From Cristatella mucedo (lineage: Eukaryota; Bryozoa; Phylactolaemata; Cristatellidae): a stretch of DNA of 64,000 nucleotides. Below, in pieces: positions 37,865-47,390 of this stretch. Each line of letters opens with the position of its first letter. The first letter of the stretch is position 1. The notes below the pieces were generated by a model. The model saw only the letters and a program-made list of their open reading frames with translations. It ran no database searches and had not been told where the DNA came from. The stretch spans positions 481,001 through 545,000 of the forward strand of contig WPIO01000036.1 of assembly GCA_009760855.2 (NCBI GenBank), read 5' to 3'. The translations under genes and the position numbers were made by a program.

Positions 37865-39317
37865 AAAGGAAATATATATATAACAATTATAATCACGAGC
37901 CGCTATCAATCTCAAACACTGCTAACCTCAAAGCACATCGGTATAGACATGTTTCACTGCTGCTTGCTTAGCTTAAATGAAGGCCGTTCTGCATCAGGCT
38001 TTTAATCAAAACCAACCGCCTCGAGCTCTAGGAGGTTTCGACACTCGACTTCGCCACCTCGTCTGGGTCCGAATTCAGTAACTAACATCGAGCTACGGAA
38101 GCCTTCTTCGCAGGCGTCCCTTTCGTTCGTTCATTCTTTATATTCCTAGAAAAAACTGATGTGGCTGTATAGCGTCTTCTGAAGCACAGGCTTTTCATGC
38201 GTTCGCATCATCAGCACATCACTTGGCTTAAGGTGGTCTGTCTTGACCTGCAGCTAGTTCTCAATTTATACCTGAAGAGAATTCAAATTAAAGCATGTTT
38301 CGGAAACACAGCTGAAATAGCCGCAGACCTTCTGTGCAGCTGCACGTAAGACTGCCAATTCGATTTATTTCCATCGTTGCTGGCCTGGCCTCATCTAGGC
38401 AGTCTCGTTAGCACTAAAGTCACTCATTTGATCTACGCCTTATGTTAGTCATCCAACATACCTTCCTTGAGCTTGTACGCACAGACAGACTTGCAAAGAT
38501 CGACTGAACAGTATAGTTACTAAAATTCGAACATTTTAATGCCTACGCTATTACTATATGCTGCTGATTCAGCAGCGTTAGAATAGTTCTAACCGCACGA
38601 ACGTCAATGACATGCCTGCCCGAGCGAAGAATGTCACTGCGTTCACCAAGTGTCCAAGTTAGTGAAATCGTAGCCGAAAAAGCCGCACAGATGATATATC
38701 AGCGAGAACAGCGGACTTACCACAGCAGGCACAAACCTGCAGACGAGTTGTGAAAACGTGGAAACTCAGAACTCTTTGGACACAATCACCTTTTACTGGA
38801 TCTCATCATCGATTGTCACCCATCAAACCAGCCGTGACCCGTGACGAGAGGCAGCCAGTCAGGCCGACTAGAGTTGAGCGCCAGTTGATAGATACTCTTT
38901 GTCAATTGCCTCGGGGCCCTTCAATTACAGTTTCATCAAGAAAGAGCACTTCGCACCACGATATGTAAATATTCAAAGTGAGCAGACATTTATTGCAACT
39001 AGAAGAAATGCTCAGCCCTATTACTGCTTGCTGAATGTGCACTAGACTGGGAAAAGAAGTCAGCCTATGGAGGCAGGATGGAAGCGGCTGCAGGAGCATA
39101 TAAGTACTCCATAAACTAGTCTCTGCACGCAACTAAGTAGTAAATTGCCGATACCTTGGGTCCGCCCCAACGACGGCCTTCCAAGAAGTACTAATACGGA
39201 TGAAGAGTGTTGCTACTCTCTAGCTCAACTCGTAGTTATACTCAGCTCATATCGATACCGGATTCAAAGGAGGCACGAAAAAGTAGACGCTGGCTGATTG
39301 GACGGAGGGTGCACACT

Positions 39318-39480
39318 CCATTGCAGGGAGGCTCGGAGTCGTAGCGGCTCCTAGCTGACCGGCGACGCACCTGACAAGGTAAGCAACTTAGACATTTACG
39401 AAGCCACACAGCTCCGATCAATGCCACAAGTTCACCGTAAGCTTGCAATCAATCAAGCAATAATGTGGGCAACTGAACGT
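39318..39480. repeat. Diverged end-of-unit fragment at the array edge
   Basis: Begins ccattgcagggaggctcgg and runs to caactgaacgttt, matching the last part of the unit with several substitutions, such as ctcctag for cttctag and gacaag for gacgag. It is the most diverged array sequence in the window and marks the right boundary. The duplicated retroelement module starts about 30 bases later. Confidence 0.85.
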
Positions 39481-40160
39481 TTAATATTTTATAATAGCGT
39501 GCTGAGCATTTTTCTGGCCGAGCGTTTCTAACTTTATCAATGCTATTGAAACGTCCTATAAGTAATAGTTCTGATCAGCTAGTTAAGGTACTCCTTGAGC
39601 GAAGCTCTTATTTCACTGGTCTTAGAAACCCTGTATTGCCGGCTTACTGACCACATCGCGTGGTGGACTGCATTTTTGAAATATCAGCGTCCAAATAGTA
39701 GTGCCACCATTTCATAAATAGAATAAATATAAGAACACTAATAAATTCGTGTAATGGTATCAGATAACTTAATCTCTTTCTGGGCTATCTGGGCATATTT
39801 TTCTCGAAGGAAGCATGATTTAATAATTAGTAATAGCATTTGCAATGTAAACAAGCCTTTCACTGAGTGACTTCATTAATCCCTGTGAGACAGCGAGTTC
39901 CGAGAGTCATGAAAACTAGGTACCTGCTCTGCCGTTTATTACGAAGCCCGGGTCAACCGACCACCTGCCGATGGCAACGGCAGAAGGACGCTTTGCCCAG
40001 CCACTGGCGTCAGGATAAAGCAACAAGAATTTATGACGAGTTTTAAAAAGATGCTTTTCGGTTACTGACTTGCCCCTATCAATTCGACATGCTGCTGTCT
40101 CATGTAGCTTGTCCGAGGCTGAGAAATCTGGTTCCCAGTTTATCGGGTTCCGCCGAATAA

Positions 40161-40433
40161 GTGTTGGACGCTTTGTCGCATTCAGATATAAAAAAAACTG
40201 GCAGCTTGGCACACGGACTGAATGCCAGCTGCTTCGGACGTGAAACATATGCGACCCGATGTAGGGAGCAGCTGGTAGAAAGGGTTAGGCGTATTTATGC
40301 ACGTGTAGGGTGCTTGCTTAGTAAAGAGCGGTGTGATATAGGATATATTGCAGCCCCCAACATCAACAACGCAAGGAAACAATTCCCGACAATATTTGAC
40401 GCCGGTTCGCAGTCGTCGCGTTTGCAGCCCTAA
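40161..40433 (+). pseudogene. LTR-retrotransposon gag/protease remnant (first protease motif, copy A)
   Basis: One open stretch carries a degenerate zinc-knuckle-like run (Cys-Phe-Gly-Arg ... Thr-Arg-Cys) followed about 60 residues later by Phe-Asp-Ala-Gly-Ser at 40395-40409. The second motif looks like a retropepsin active site (normally Asp-Thr/Ser-Gly) with Ala in place of Thr/Ser. A zinc knuckle followed by a protease is the usual gag-pol order. Stops and frame changes on both sides show it is dead. Confidence 0.45.
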
Positions 40434-40589
40434 TTTCACGAGTCTCTACAAACCAAGAGAGGCCTCAAAACGTTTATTTATGTCGCGGGACACCCAAGTA
40501 AGTCTAAAAATGGTCCTAGAAGCTCGCGTACAGCCTCAAATGACAGGGAACGGTCAAACTATATCCAATCAGGGACAAACCGATAAGCC

Positions 40590-40740
40590 AATCAAATATC
40601 CTGCTGGTTCGAGGGAAAATTGGGGGGAAAACATGCCTTGCGGTATTCGACGCCGGCTCCGAGTTGTCGCTTTCTGGCGCTAATTTTAACGAGTCTTTAC
40701 AAAGCGGCAGAGGAATTGAAGCGTTCGTATGATGTCATGG
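40590..40740 (+). pseudogene. LTR-retrotransposon protease remnant (second motif, copy A)
   Basis: Carries Val-Phe-Asp-Ala-Gly-Ser (DAGS codons 40649-40660). The following ~80 bases are clearly homologous to those after the first motif at 40398, so the protease fragment is tandemly duplicated in copy A. It is disrupted by a stop at the end of the segment. Confidence 0.45.
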
Positions 40741-41574
40741 GACACTGCACCAAGATACGGGGCCGTAAGTAGGGTGTCTTGAATATCATTGTCGAGAACC
40801 AACGCCATGAAACTTTTACAGTCAACACAAATGATGCCTGCATCCAGCGTATAGCTTACTATATGCTCAGGTGAGCTAAAATGAGTTTCTGTAATATTTG
40901 GTCGCCAGTCTATAGTTGTGTAGTCAATCTAGAGGTCAGCGCGGCTGAGAGTAGAATGTAGCATCTCATTATCAGCCGTAGGTTGCCGAAGCTGAGCACC
41001 TCCGTCATGATCACCTTCGCAGTTACGCATCACTTCTCACGCCACACCTAAAGCTGAATTATTGCACTCACGCGTGGATAAGAAAGAAGAGGACTAGGAG
41101 ATTGACTGATGGTCATGCTGAGGAATCAGAGAAATCTAACGCGGGACTTGTTCTACTTGAGATACCACGCGTGGCAGGATTGAAGCCCAACAGAACGCAA
41201 GGGACGAGTGCCCTTCTATGGACCAAGACACACAAGGAGACTTTGGAAGTAAGGAAGACTGGCGCATGTCAAGCAACGAAAAAAGTGACCATCCGCCATT
41301 TTAATTTTTAATTTTAATTTAATTTACCAAGCCGGACAGCGCGTCTAAGCTATGCGCATCGTACCTATTTAGAAAACGTGCTTTATTCGGGTACTTTTTT
41401 AATTATGCCGCAAATATTTCACGATCGACTAAATTACATGTCCTCTAAACCTACTCTGATCGAAGGAAGAAGAATTTATCTCATGACCATTATTACCTGC
41501 ACGCGGTCACAAACAGATATGATGTTATGGCACTGCCGCCGACCACCTGACCTAATAGGATTATCCAACACTGG

Positions 41575-41925
41575 TTGACCGTGTCCTTGGAGTTGTACAC
41601 ATGTGGTTGGCTAGGAAACTACACTGTCTTAGTGCGTCATGCCAATTGTCACTTCGAGCAGCTAATTCTTCGTCATATTAAAACGGATTGCGATCACAGT
41701 TGGACCGTTTCCGTCGATTGCAATGCATTGCTCAAGATTGAATTCGCAAAATGTGTTGACATTATCTGCATGCGAAGTGAACTTCGTGTGGCATGCTAGT
41801 CGGAGCTTCAAACAGCTAACCTGTAGGAAATTCAGCGGCCAAGCGTGGTTCGCAATCGTAATTAAGCTGTTAACCTCATCGTAAACCTCCCCTCACCTTG
41901 CTGGCCTACCGGCATGTGCATTCAG
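41575..41925. other. No recognised feature
   Basis: Between the duplicated module and the LINE fragment; short open stretches only, with no motif recognised. Confidence 0.5.
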
Positions 41926-41929
41926 GCGA

Positions 41930-42560
41930 TTAAAGCTGGTGCAAAACTCCGAAGCTAGGCTTGTCTGTCGTGAGCATTGCAGTTGCCACATCACACCACT
42001 TCTCGCCGACCTGCACTAGCTACCAGTCAAGCAACGGATCGATTTCAAGGTTTTGTCGCTCACTTTTAGGTCACTTCATTTTTTGGCTCCTGCCTATCTC
42101 TTAGATCTACTCCCCCACCAGGCCAAGCATCGTACCACCCGCTTTTCGGAACCCAAGAGTCTACCAATTCCTCAAACAAACCTGAAATCCTTTTGAGACC
42201 AAGCATTTAGTTCGTAAGCTCCCAAAGCCCGGAACTCCTTCCCGACTTGCGTTACAGCGTCCCCTGACTTGACCACATTTAAAAAGAACTTAAAAACACA
42301 CCTATTTAGAACAGCATTTAGTGGGTCCCTGTGATTCGTCCTTCATGTGCTTATTCGTGCTGACACTGCATGCTGCCACTAACCATATTTGCATGCTGAC
42401 CCTGTGCATGTCACCCCTAACCATGTTATTCATGTTGTTTATCAAGCATGACATTACTCACAATTCAATCGCGTTTCCCTTTGCAGCAAGTATAAAGTGC
42501 CTAGAAAGAGATTGAGTTCTCTGAGGGCGCTTTATCAAGTGCATTATTATTATTATTATA
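41930..42560 (+). mobile_element. Non-LTR retrotransposon 3' end with reverse transcriptase C-terminus remnant
   Basis: One frame from about 41934 to 42330 reads the familiar C-terminal region of LINE reverse transcriptases: NSEARLVCR, then HITPLLADLH, LPVKQRIDFK, LAPAYLLDLLP, and finally FKKNLKTHLFRTAF. Three in-frame stops show decay. The 3' UTR follows, with aaagtgcctagaaagag and ttctctgagggcgc near 42492, and the element ends in an att microsatellite at 42543-42558. The clade is probably CR1/L2-like, inferred from this C-terminal pattern. Confidence 0.85.
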
Positions 42561-43960
42561 TCGTACATAATCGTGGAAAATTGCACAATCGCATTCTTTT
42601 TAATACATGTTCATTCAATATTGGTACATCCACAAGTTTGAGGTAACTGTAATTTGACATAGAGCCATCGTGGCAGAGTTTGGCACTCTGCAAATGCATT
42701 CCTCATTTTTCATCGACGAAAAATTTGACGGATAGCTATTGCAACCGTTGTTACGCTCACTATCCTTCACATTCTCTTCTTCGCAGCCAGTGGCAGTGGA
42801 TTAGAGCACTCTGGGAAAATTGTGTAGCTTGCACTAACCAATTTCGACAGGCTTTAAAGGAGTGCGCTCAAACACATCACCGTCCGAGATTACCAGCCGC
42901 GATCGCGACACGAGAGTATTAGGCGTCACGTTGGCTTTTTAGCTTTATTGTCGATTCGCACCGAAGGTCGAGGTCGAGGGAGGAGCGTCTTTGGCCTTGG
43001 TGGAAAGCTCCCTGTTCGCTCTCAAGATGAAATCTCGGGTGATCACCTAAAATGTAGTAGTAATACATTTGTATAGGCTCTTACCTCCCCCCCCCCGCTG
43101 AGCACTGAATATCCGTTTAGGCACTTTGTACACGCTGCAAAAAACGCGTCTTAGCTTGTGTCGCTGGTACCACCGTGTCACCCTGTTAACGGGAAATGAT
43201 GACTTCTATCCTAGTGTAGCAAAATCTATGAGGAAATACAAATGAAAACGCAGCAATTTTAAGGCGTCTAGAAATAGAATAAGTTCTGCGAGGGCATGTT
43301 TTATTGAATTTAATATTAATAAAATGTACGAACAATTCCAAATATAAATTCGAAAAACTTTATTATTTTATTCTCGTGCAAACTTCAACCTAATTTTCTA
43401 ACGAAAGACGTGGATTTTTCCTAATGTAGCGAAATCTACGAGGAAATAAAAATTAAAATGTATTGATAATTTCAGGTAATAAATCCAAAAACTATTATAT
43501 TTTATTATCTTTCAAATAATTTTAGCCTAATTTTTCGAATTTGCTATGACTGCTAACTCACCGCCAGTGCTGACTTTGGAAAGATAGACTGCGAAAATTA
43601 ATTTCAACGGGAATAGTGACGCCCAAGTTAGCAATTCAAAATTTCATTTATTCATAACTTGAAAATACATTGGCTTTAAATAGCGTTTAAAGTCAGATTT
43701 TAATTGTATCGCTGAGCCTGCTTCTTGGCGTTCCAACTCATATCAGCAGTTTCATGGGCTGTCTTCCCATTAGATACGTCCAGCAAGTGAATTTCCAGCC
43801 GCGACATTTATTTACAGGACGCACTTACGTAGGTTAAGCGTGCCTTCAAGTTGATATCCACTAGATAGCTGGAGCCAGTGCTAGTCACGCAGGCGTCGCC
43901 AATTATTCCATTAGCCGTGGCCGCGACATTGATTGCAGCTATATTTTGGTCGGTCTTTGT
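42561..43960. other. No recognised gene; AT-rich sequence
   Basis: Includes two loosely similar AT-rich stretches (around 43190-43380 and 43420-43510, both with tagcgaaatctatgaggaaata-like text, second copy diverged) and a run of Cs at 43088. No coding signal found. Confidence 0.5.
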
Positions 43961-43964
43961 GATT

Positions 43965-44130
43965 GATTCGTTCTCCTTGTGCATTTACCTGCTCACACTG
44001 TGCCTGATGCTTGCGGACGGTGCCGCCATACGTGTGGTAATGCTTTCTGTACGGCATCCATAAAGTGCCTAGAAAGAGACTTTCAGTTCTCTGAGGGCGC
44101 CATATTTATTATTTATTATACGAGCGCGTT
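43965..44130 (+). mobile_element. LINE 3' UTR fragment
   Basis: Shares cataaagtgcctagaaagag and cagttctctgagggcgc with the LINE end at 42490 and terminates in an AT-rich tail (atttattatttattata). No coding remnant is left. Confidence 0.7.
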
Positions 44131-45800
44131 ATTATCGTTTTCAACTATCGGTCGCTTGTCGTGTCTACCACTCGTCAGCCGAGCCTTGCGGCACCTTCGT
44201 TTCACCGCACGCCATCGTACCCCTTATAATACTTGGTAAGAGGGGTCCGAAGCCATTATGAACGCTGCGGTACCTGTTGATTTTAAATGCTGAACAAAGT
44301 AGTCAAGCCTTAAGCGTTCGTTCCCCGCGTTGAATCTTGCCTCCTTGCAGACGTAGCTGGCTGTACCCTAAGCATGTTCTCTAGGAATAAAGAAGATAAT
44401 TTTCTTTAACCATAAACGCTGACATAAAATGTAAGCCAACCCTGTTTCGAGGACATCTCTTGTGCCATGGACGATAGCAGGCTAGTCTCGTAAATTGAGA
44501 CAACAAGCTACCGCATTGCCTAATGCGTCATTTGGGCCGAAAAGAGAAGAGAAATTAGCGGAATGCATCAGCAGAATAACACTTCGTCCCATATAAAACG
44601 AACAATGTCGGCACGTACACGGAGATATTTTAATATTGGGTGGTTTGTTTAGTGCCATAAGATGATCACATCAGCATTCAGATTTGCTAAAAGGGAAGCA
44701 GTAACCCAGAGTGAATTACTTGAAAGGTATTATTCTTATGCAAATATGCGAAGCGCACTAGATTTTAGTCACGGTCCCTCGTTAGTAGTCCCCTAGTTAG
44801 TGGCTTGCACTGAACAAGGCCCGGACAAGCACGCAACGGCCACACGAACAAACAACGGGGAGACTGAATTGAAGTTAAAAAAGGGGGCTGGCTAGAATCG
44901 ATGCGCGTTACCTAAGACTTAATTAATGCCGCAGGCCAGTGGCCGGTGGCATTTGTGGCGGACATGGACGCTGTTATCATACCGTACGGCTCGATGTCGC
45001 GTGTTTGTTGATGCATGTCGTGTGTGGCGCTTACGCATAACTGAGGCCCTGATGTGACTGGCTCATCGTTTTATGAGGGAGATGGGCCACGGTTTTGGGT
45101 GACCGTGGGCGCCAGAAGGAGGCAGCGCTAGTCCACAAAGCCGCTCAAGGCCTGTTCTTTTGGGAGAGCGAGGTAACACGCATTCAGTAGGTGCTTGCGA
45201 CTGAGCTGCATGTCTGCCTCGCTTTGCAGGTGGCAACAGAAGCCGGAGGCCAATTTCAGACTTACTACTGCAGAGGCTACTTAAGGAGGCGTCGTAGAAT
45301 TACCGGCGGCAAGCAGTGTCCGTCATAGCGTGGAATTCAGAAAAAAGTTCACTAAAAATGGGTTTGCTACTTTTCCACGGTTAAGATAGGACCGAACGGG
45401 CAGACTTGGCCGAATAAATGGGTCACTACGAATATTTTCTTCGAATGTAAGGCACTGCATTTGAACTGACATTGTTTACTGCACGTAGCTAGTTGCTCGT
45501 TCTGGAAAACTCCTGCACCTAATCAGCCTTACCGTAAAGTAAAAGGAGATTAGTTTCCTAGGCGTGCCAGACTTGGCTTCGATACGAGTAGAGAGGGCCA
45601 CGTCATTCCGGAATTGGGGCAGCAGGCTTGATGCATGCAGAACCTATTGATACGATACAACCAAAGGGTCTTTGTTACAAAGCACTCGAAGCTTGCCGTT
45701 ATAGATGAAGACACTGGAAGCTTAGGCATAATCTGGATGTGCCGCATTCTTATCCTTTGTGCAAGAACAAAAGAGTTCTGTAGTGAGCATTCAATGCACA
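44131..45800. other. No recognised feature
   Basis: Short open stretches only. No splice-linked coding signal, tRNA or known repeat recognised. Confidence 0.5.
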
Positions 45801-45823
45801 CACACACACGCATATTTCAAGTC

Positions 45824-45831
45824 TATATATA
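45824..45831 (+). promoter_or_regulatory. TATA box for the secreted-protein exon at 46080
   Basis: TATATATA in gtctatatatactaaatg. A short 5' UTR exon would end at 45881 before gtgagt, and a 198-base intron leads to the acceptor ctcttccag at 46079. The layout matches that of the array gene. Confidence 0.4.
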
Positions 45832-46079
45832 CTAAATGAAGATATAGCCTGCCTGCATTCGAATCGCTGTGCTGATAGACTGTGAGTATAATGCAAAAGC
45901 AAGCGTTTGCCTCGCATTGTAACATCGGAAGCAGCGTTGATCCAATTCTACGGTAGCTACGAATTTGAGGTGCAGCTGCAAACGTTTCCGATCGTCGAGT
46001 GTCGAAATTCCAAGCCTTTGGGCTGACCGACATTGCTGTGTGCTCCATCAAGCCTCAAACTACTTTAATTCTCTTCCAG

Positions 46080-46168
46080 ACGGCACCATGTTCGCCCTTC
46101 GCCTCCTCGTCGTTTTCGCTTGCGTTTGGATGCTGGTTGAAGCAGCCCAGCTGCCAGAGAACACTGTG
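46080..46168 (+). CDS. Signal-peptide exon of a small secreted-protein gene (downstream part unresolved)
   Basis: The exon follows a good acceptor (ttctcttccag). It has eight bases of leader, then ATG at 46088 in context ggcaccATGt. It encodes a textbook signal peptide: MFALR, then the core LLVVFACVWMLVEAA, with likely cleavage near AA/QLP. It ends in phase 0 before gtaggt at 46169. The array gene has the same plan: TATA, tiny non-coding exon, intron just under 200 bases, acceptor at or next to the ATG, signal exon ending in phase 0, mature chain starting near LP. The best continuation is 46636-46794 in phase 0, but it shows no similarity to the array protein, so this could also be an orphan exon left by rearrangement. 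Confidence 0.42.
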
Positions 46169-46635
46169 GTAGGTGGCGCTCCTGCCTTATTGTCAGTGCG
46201 AGGCGATTGCATGTGGCCCGGCGATCTGCATCGTTTAGCGAATGGACTCAAAAAGAGAATACGCACTCGCCATTCAAAAAGCAAAACATGTCGCGCCTAT
46301 CCCGAGAGGGTAGATCGGTGATTAAGATTCATGCAGGAGAGGATAAACCTAATGAGCGTCTTAAATTTATTGACGGTCGAGTGCCAAGCAATATTTATGC
46401 CCATTGCGATATGATGCATTTCATCGTCCCTAGGAATTGACCTGGATATGAGCAGCCGTATGGTATTTCACGATCTATGAGTCGTCGACTCGAGTCCGTC
46501 ACCAGCAATTTCCTCGGACTCGATCGCTTTTAATTGCTACCCAGCAGAGGCGGCGATTGAATGCGCTCGTCGCTGTCTTGCAGCGTGAGGACCGTTTAAA
46601 ACCGACAAAACTCGTTTCACGAATCTTAGCTGCAG

Positions 46636-46692
46636 GGCATCATGCTGCGAACGAAGCTCGAAGAATTCGTTCGCTTTCGACGAGAGGAACGA

Positions 46693-46756
<64 letters not shown>

Positions 46757-46794
46757 TCGAGTGCTCCTTCGAGATTGACCCAAAGAACCCAAAT
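46636..46794 (+). CDS. Possible second exon, with a 20-residue alanine run
   Basis: Starts after cttagctgcag and ends before gtaagt, in phase 0 at both ends, so it would join 46168 in frame. It encodes about 19 mostly charged residues, then 20 Ala from pure GCC repeats, then TIECSFEIDPKNPN. Reading on without splicing gives a stop at 46807-46809. A further in-frame stretch after an acceptor at 46845 runs to TGA at 46963-46965, but that intron would be only 51 bases. The product is not recognised. The other two frames through the repeat are also open, which weakens the case. Confidence 0.22.
46693..46752 (+). repeat. (GCC)20 trinucleotide repeat
   Basis: Twenty uninterrupted GCC units. Confidence 0.97.
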
Positions 46795-46965
46795 GTAAGT
46801 GCTCAGTAGCTCGTCATCGCCGCATGAGCTGCTGCGGCTTTCCAGCAAAGACGGTCTGGCGAGAGTGGCGAAATGCAGGATCTCCTTACGCCTTCAGGAA
46901 ATAGTACCTGGACTGTGCGGGATCGCGGTGGAAGGCCTGAGCGTGTGCATCGGCACGGATTCTGA

Positions 46966-47390
46966 TTGGCTGCAGCTAGGGCATCCCGACTGCCCTATTT
47001 AATAACGGCCGCTGACGTCAAGTCAAGGAGCTACGTCCGCTGAAACAAAGAGGGTTGCACGGTCAATAGCCGCATGCTTTAGGAATTATAACTTGCCGAA
47101 TGGCATCGCTAGGCATTGAGATCTCTTCGTGCTGGAGCACGGCTCGACGAGTGGCCGCATGCGTTCGTGAAACGCGTTCGTGCGGCAGGGCGTATTCGCG
47201 TTGCTGCTATGTACTCGGCGTTGCTTTCGATATGAATAAAAATTTACGCTGCATTTACACTCTTTGCGCACATTTTTATGCTCCAATTCATCACGAGCAT
47301 GAGAAATGACTTGTGTACTACACCGCCAACTATAGCGACACAATTCCTTGACAGCAAATTTCAAGTGTATATTTTTTTAGAATGAGACTC
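46966..47390. other. No recognised feature
   Basis: Only short open stretches on both strands; nothing with splice or motif support. Confidence 0.5.

Larger units (their letters stand above)
34502..39303. repeat. Array unit 6, truncated at its right side
   Basis: Matches the other units up to about 39303 (ggctgattggac), then breaks off. A 14-base filler (39304-39317) follows, then a diverged copy of unit positions ~6502-6668. Roughly 1.86 kb is therefore missing, including the tRNA-like element and the plus-strand candidate gene. Substitutions become more frequent in its last 300 bases. Confidence 0.93.
1..39480. repeat. Tandem array of ~6.9 kb gene-bearing units (five full, one truncated)
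   Basis: The phrase tggtacctgcaagttcaacg recurs at 1, 6845, 13584, 20593, 27506 and 34502, giving unit lengths of 6844, 6739, 7009, 6913 and 6996 bases. The sixth unit is cut short at about 39303, and a diverged piece of the unit end follows at 39318-39480. Units are nearly identical by eye over their whole length, coding and non-coding alike. They differ by scattered substitutions, homopolymer changes and a few block indels. The array starts at the window edge, so its true size is unknown. It contains no rRNA, histone or snRNA genes. Each unit carries a minus-strand secreted-protein gene in its first 2 kb, SINE-like elements in the middle, and a possible plus-strand gene near its right end. 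Confidence 0.97.
39510..41572 (+). repeat. Duplicated retroelement module, copy A
   Basis: Aligns by eye along its length with 47391-49727 in the same orientation (for example acttaatctctttctgggct, ccagccactggcgtcagg, gtaagtctaaaaatggtcc), with scattered substitutions that increase towards both ends. Copy A has about 130 bases at 40360-40487 where copy B has an unrelated ~425-base stretch. It contains the gag/protease remnants listed separately. Confidence 0.9.

Noticed and set aside
1-39303. rDNA, histone or snRNA repeat cluster
   Set aside because: Unit size was suggestive, but no rRNA, histone or snRNA sequence is recognisable in the unit.
46169-46235. Second exon of the 46.1 kb gene starting at 46194 (Cys-rich, ends in TAG)
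   Set aside because: The intron would be only about 25 bases, too short to splice.
46537-46848. Minus-strand poly-Gly and plus-strand poly-Arg frames through the GCC repeat
   Set aside because: A trinucleotide repeat keeps all frames open; only the Ala frame has matching splice sites on both sides.
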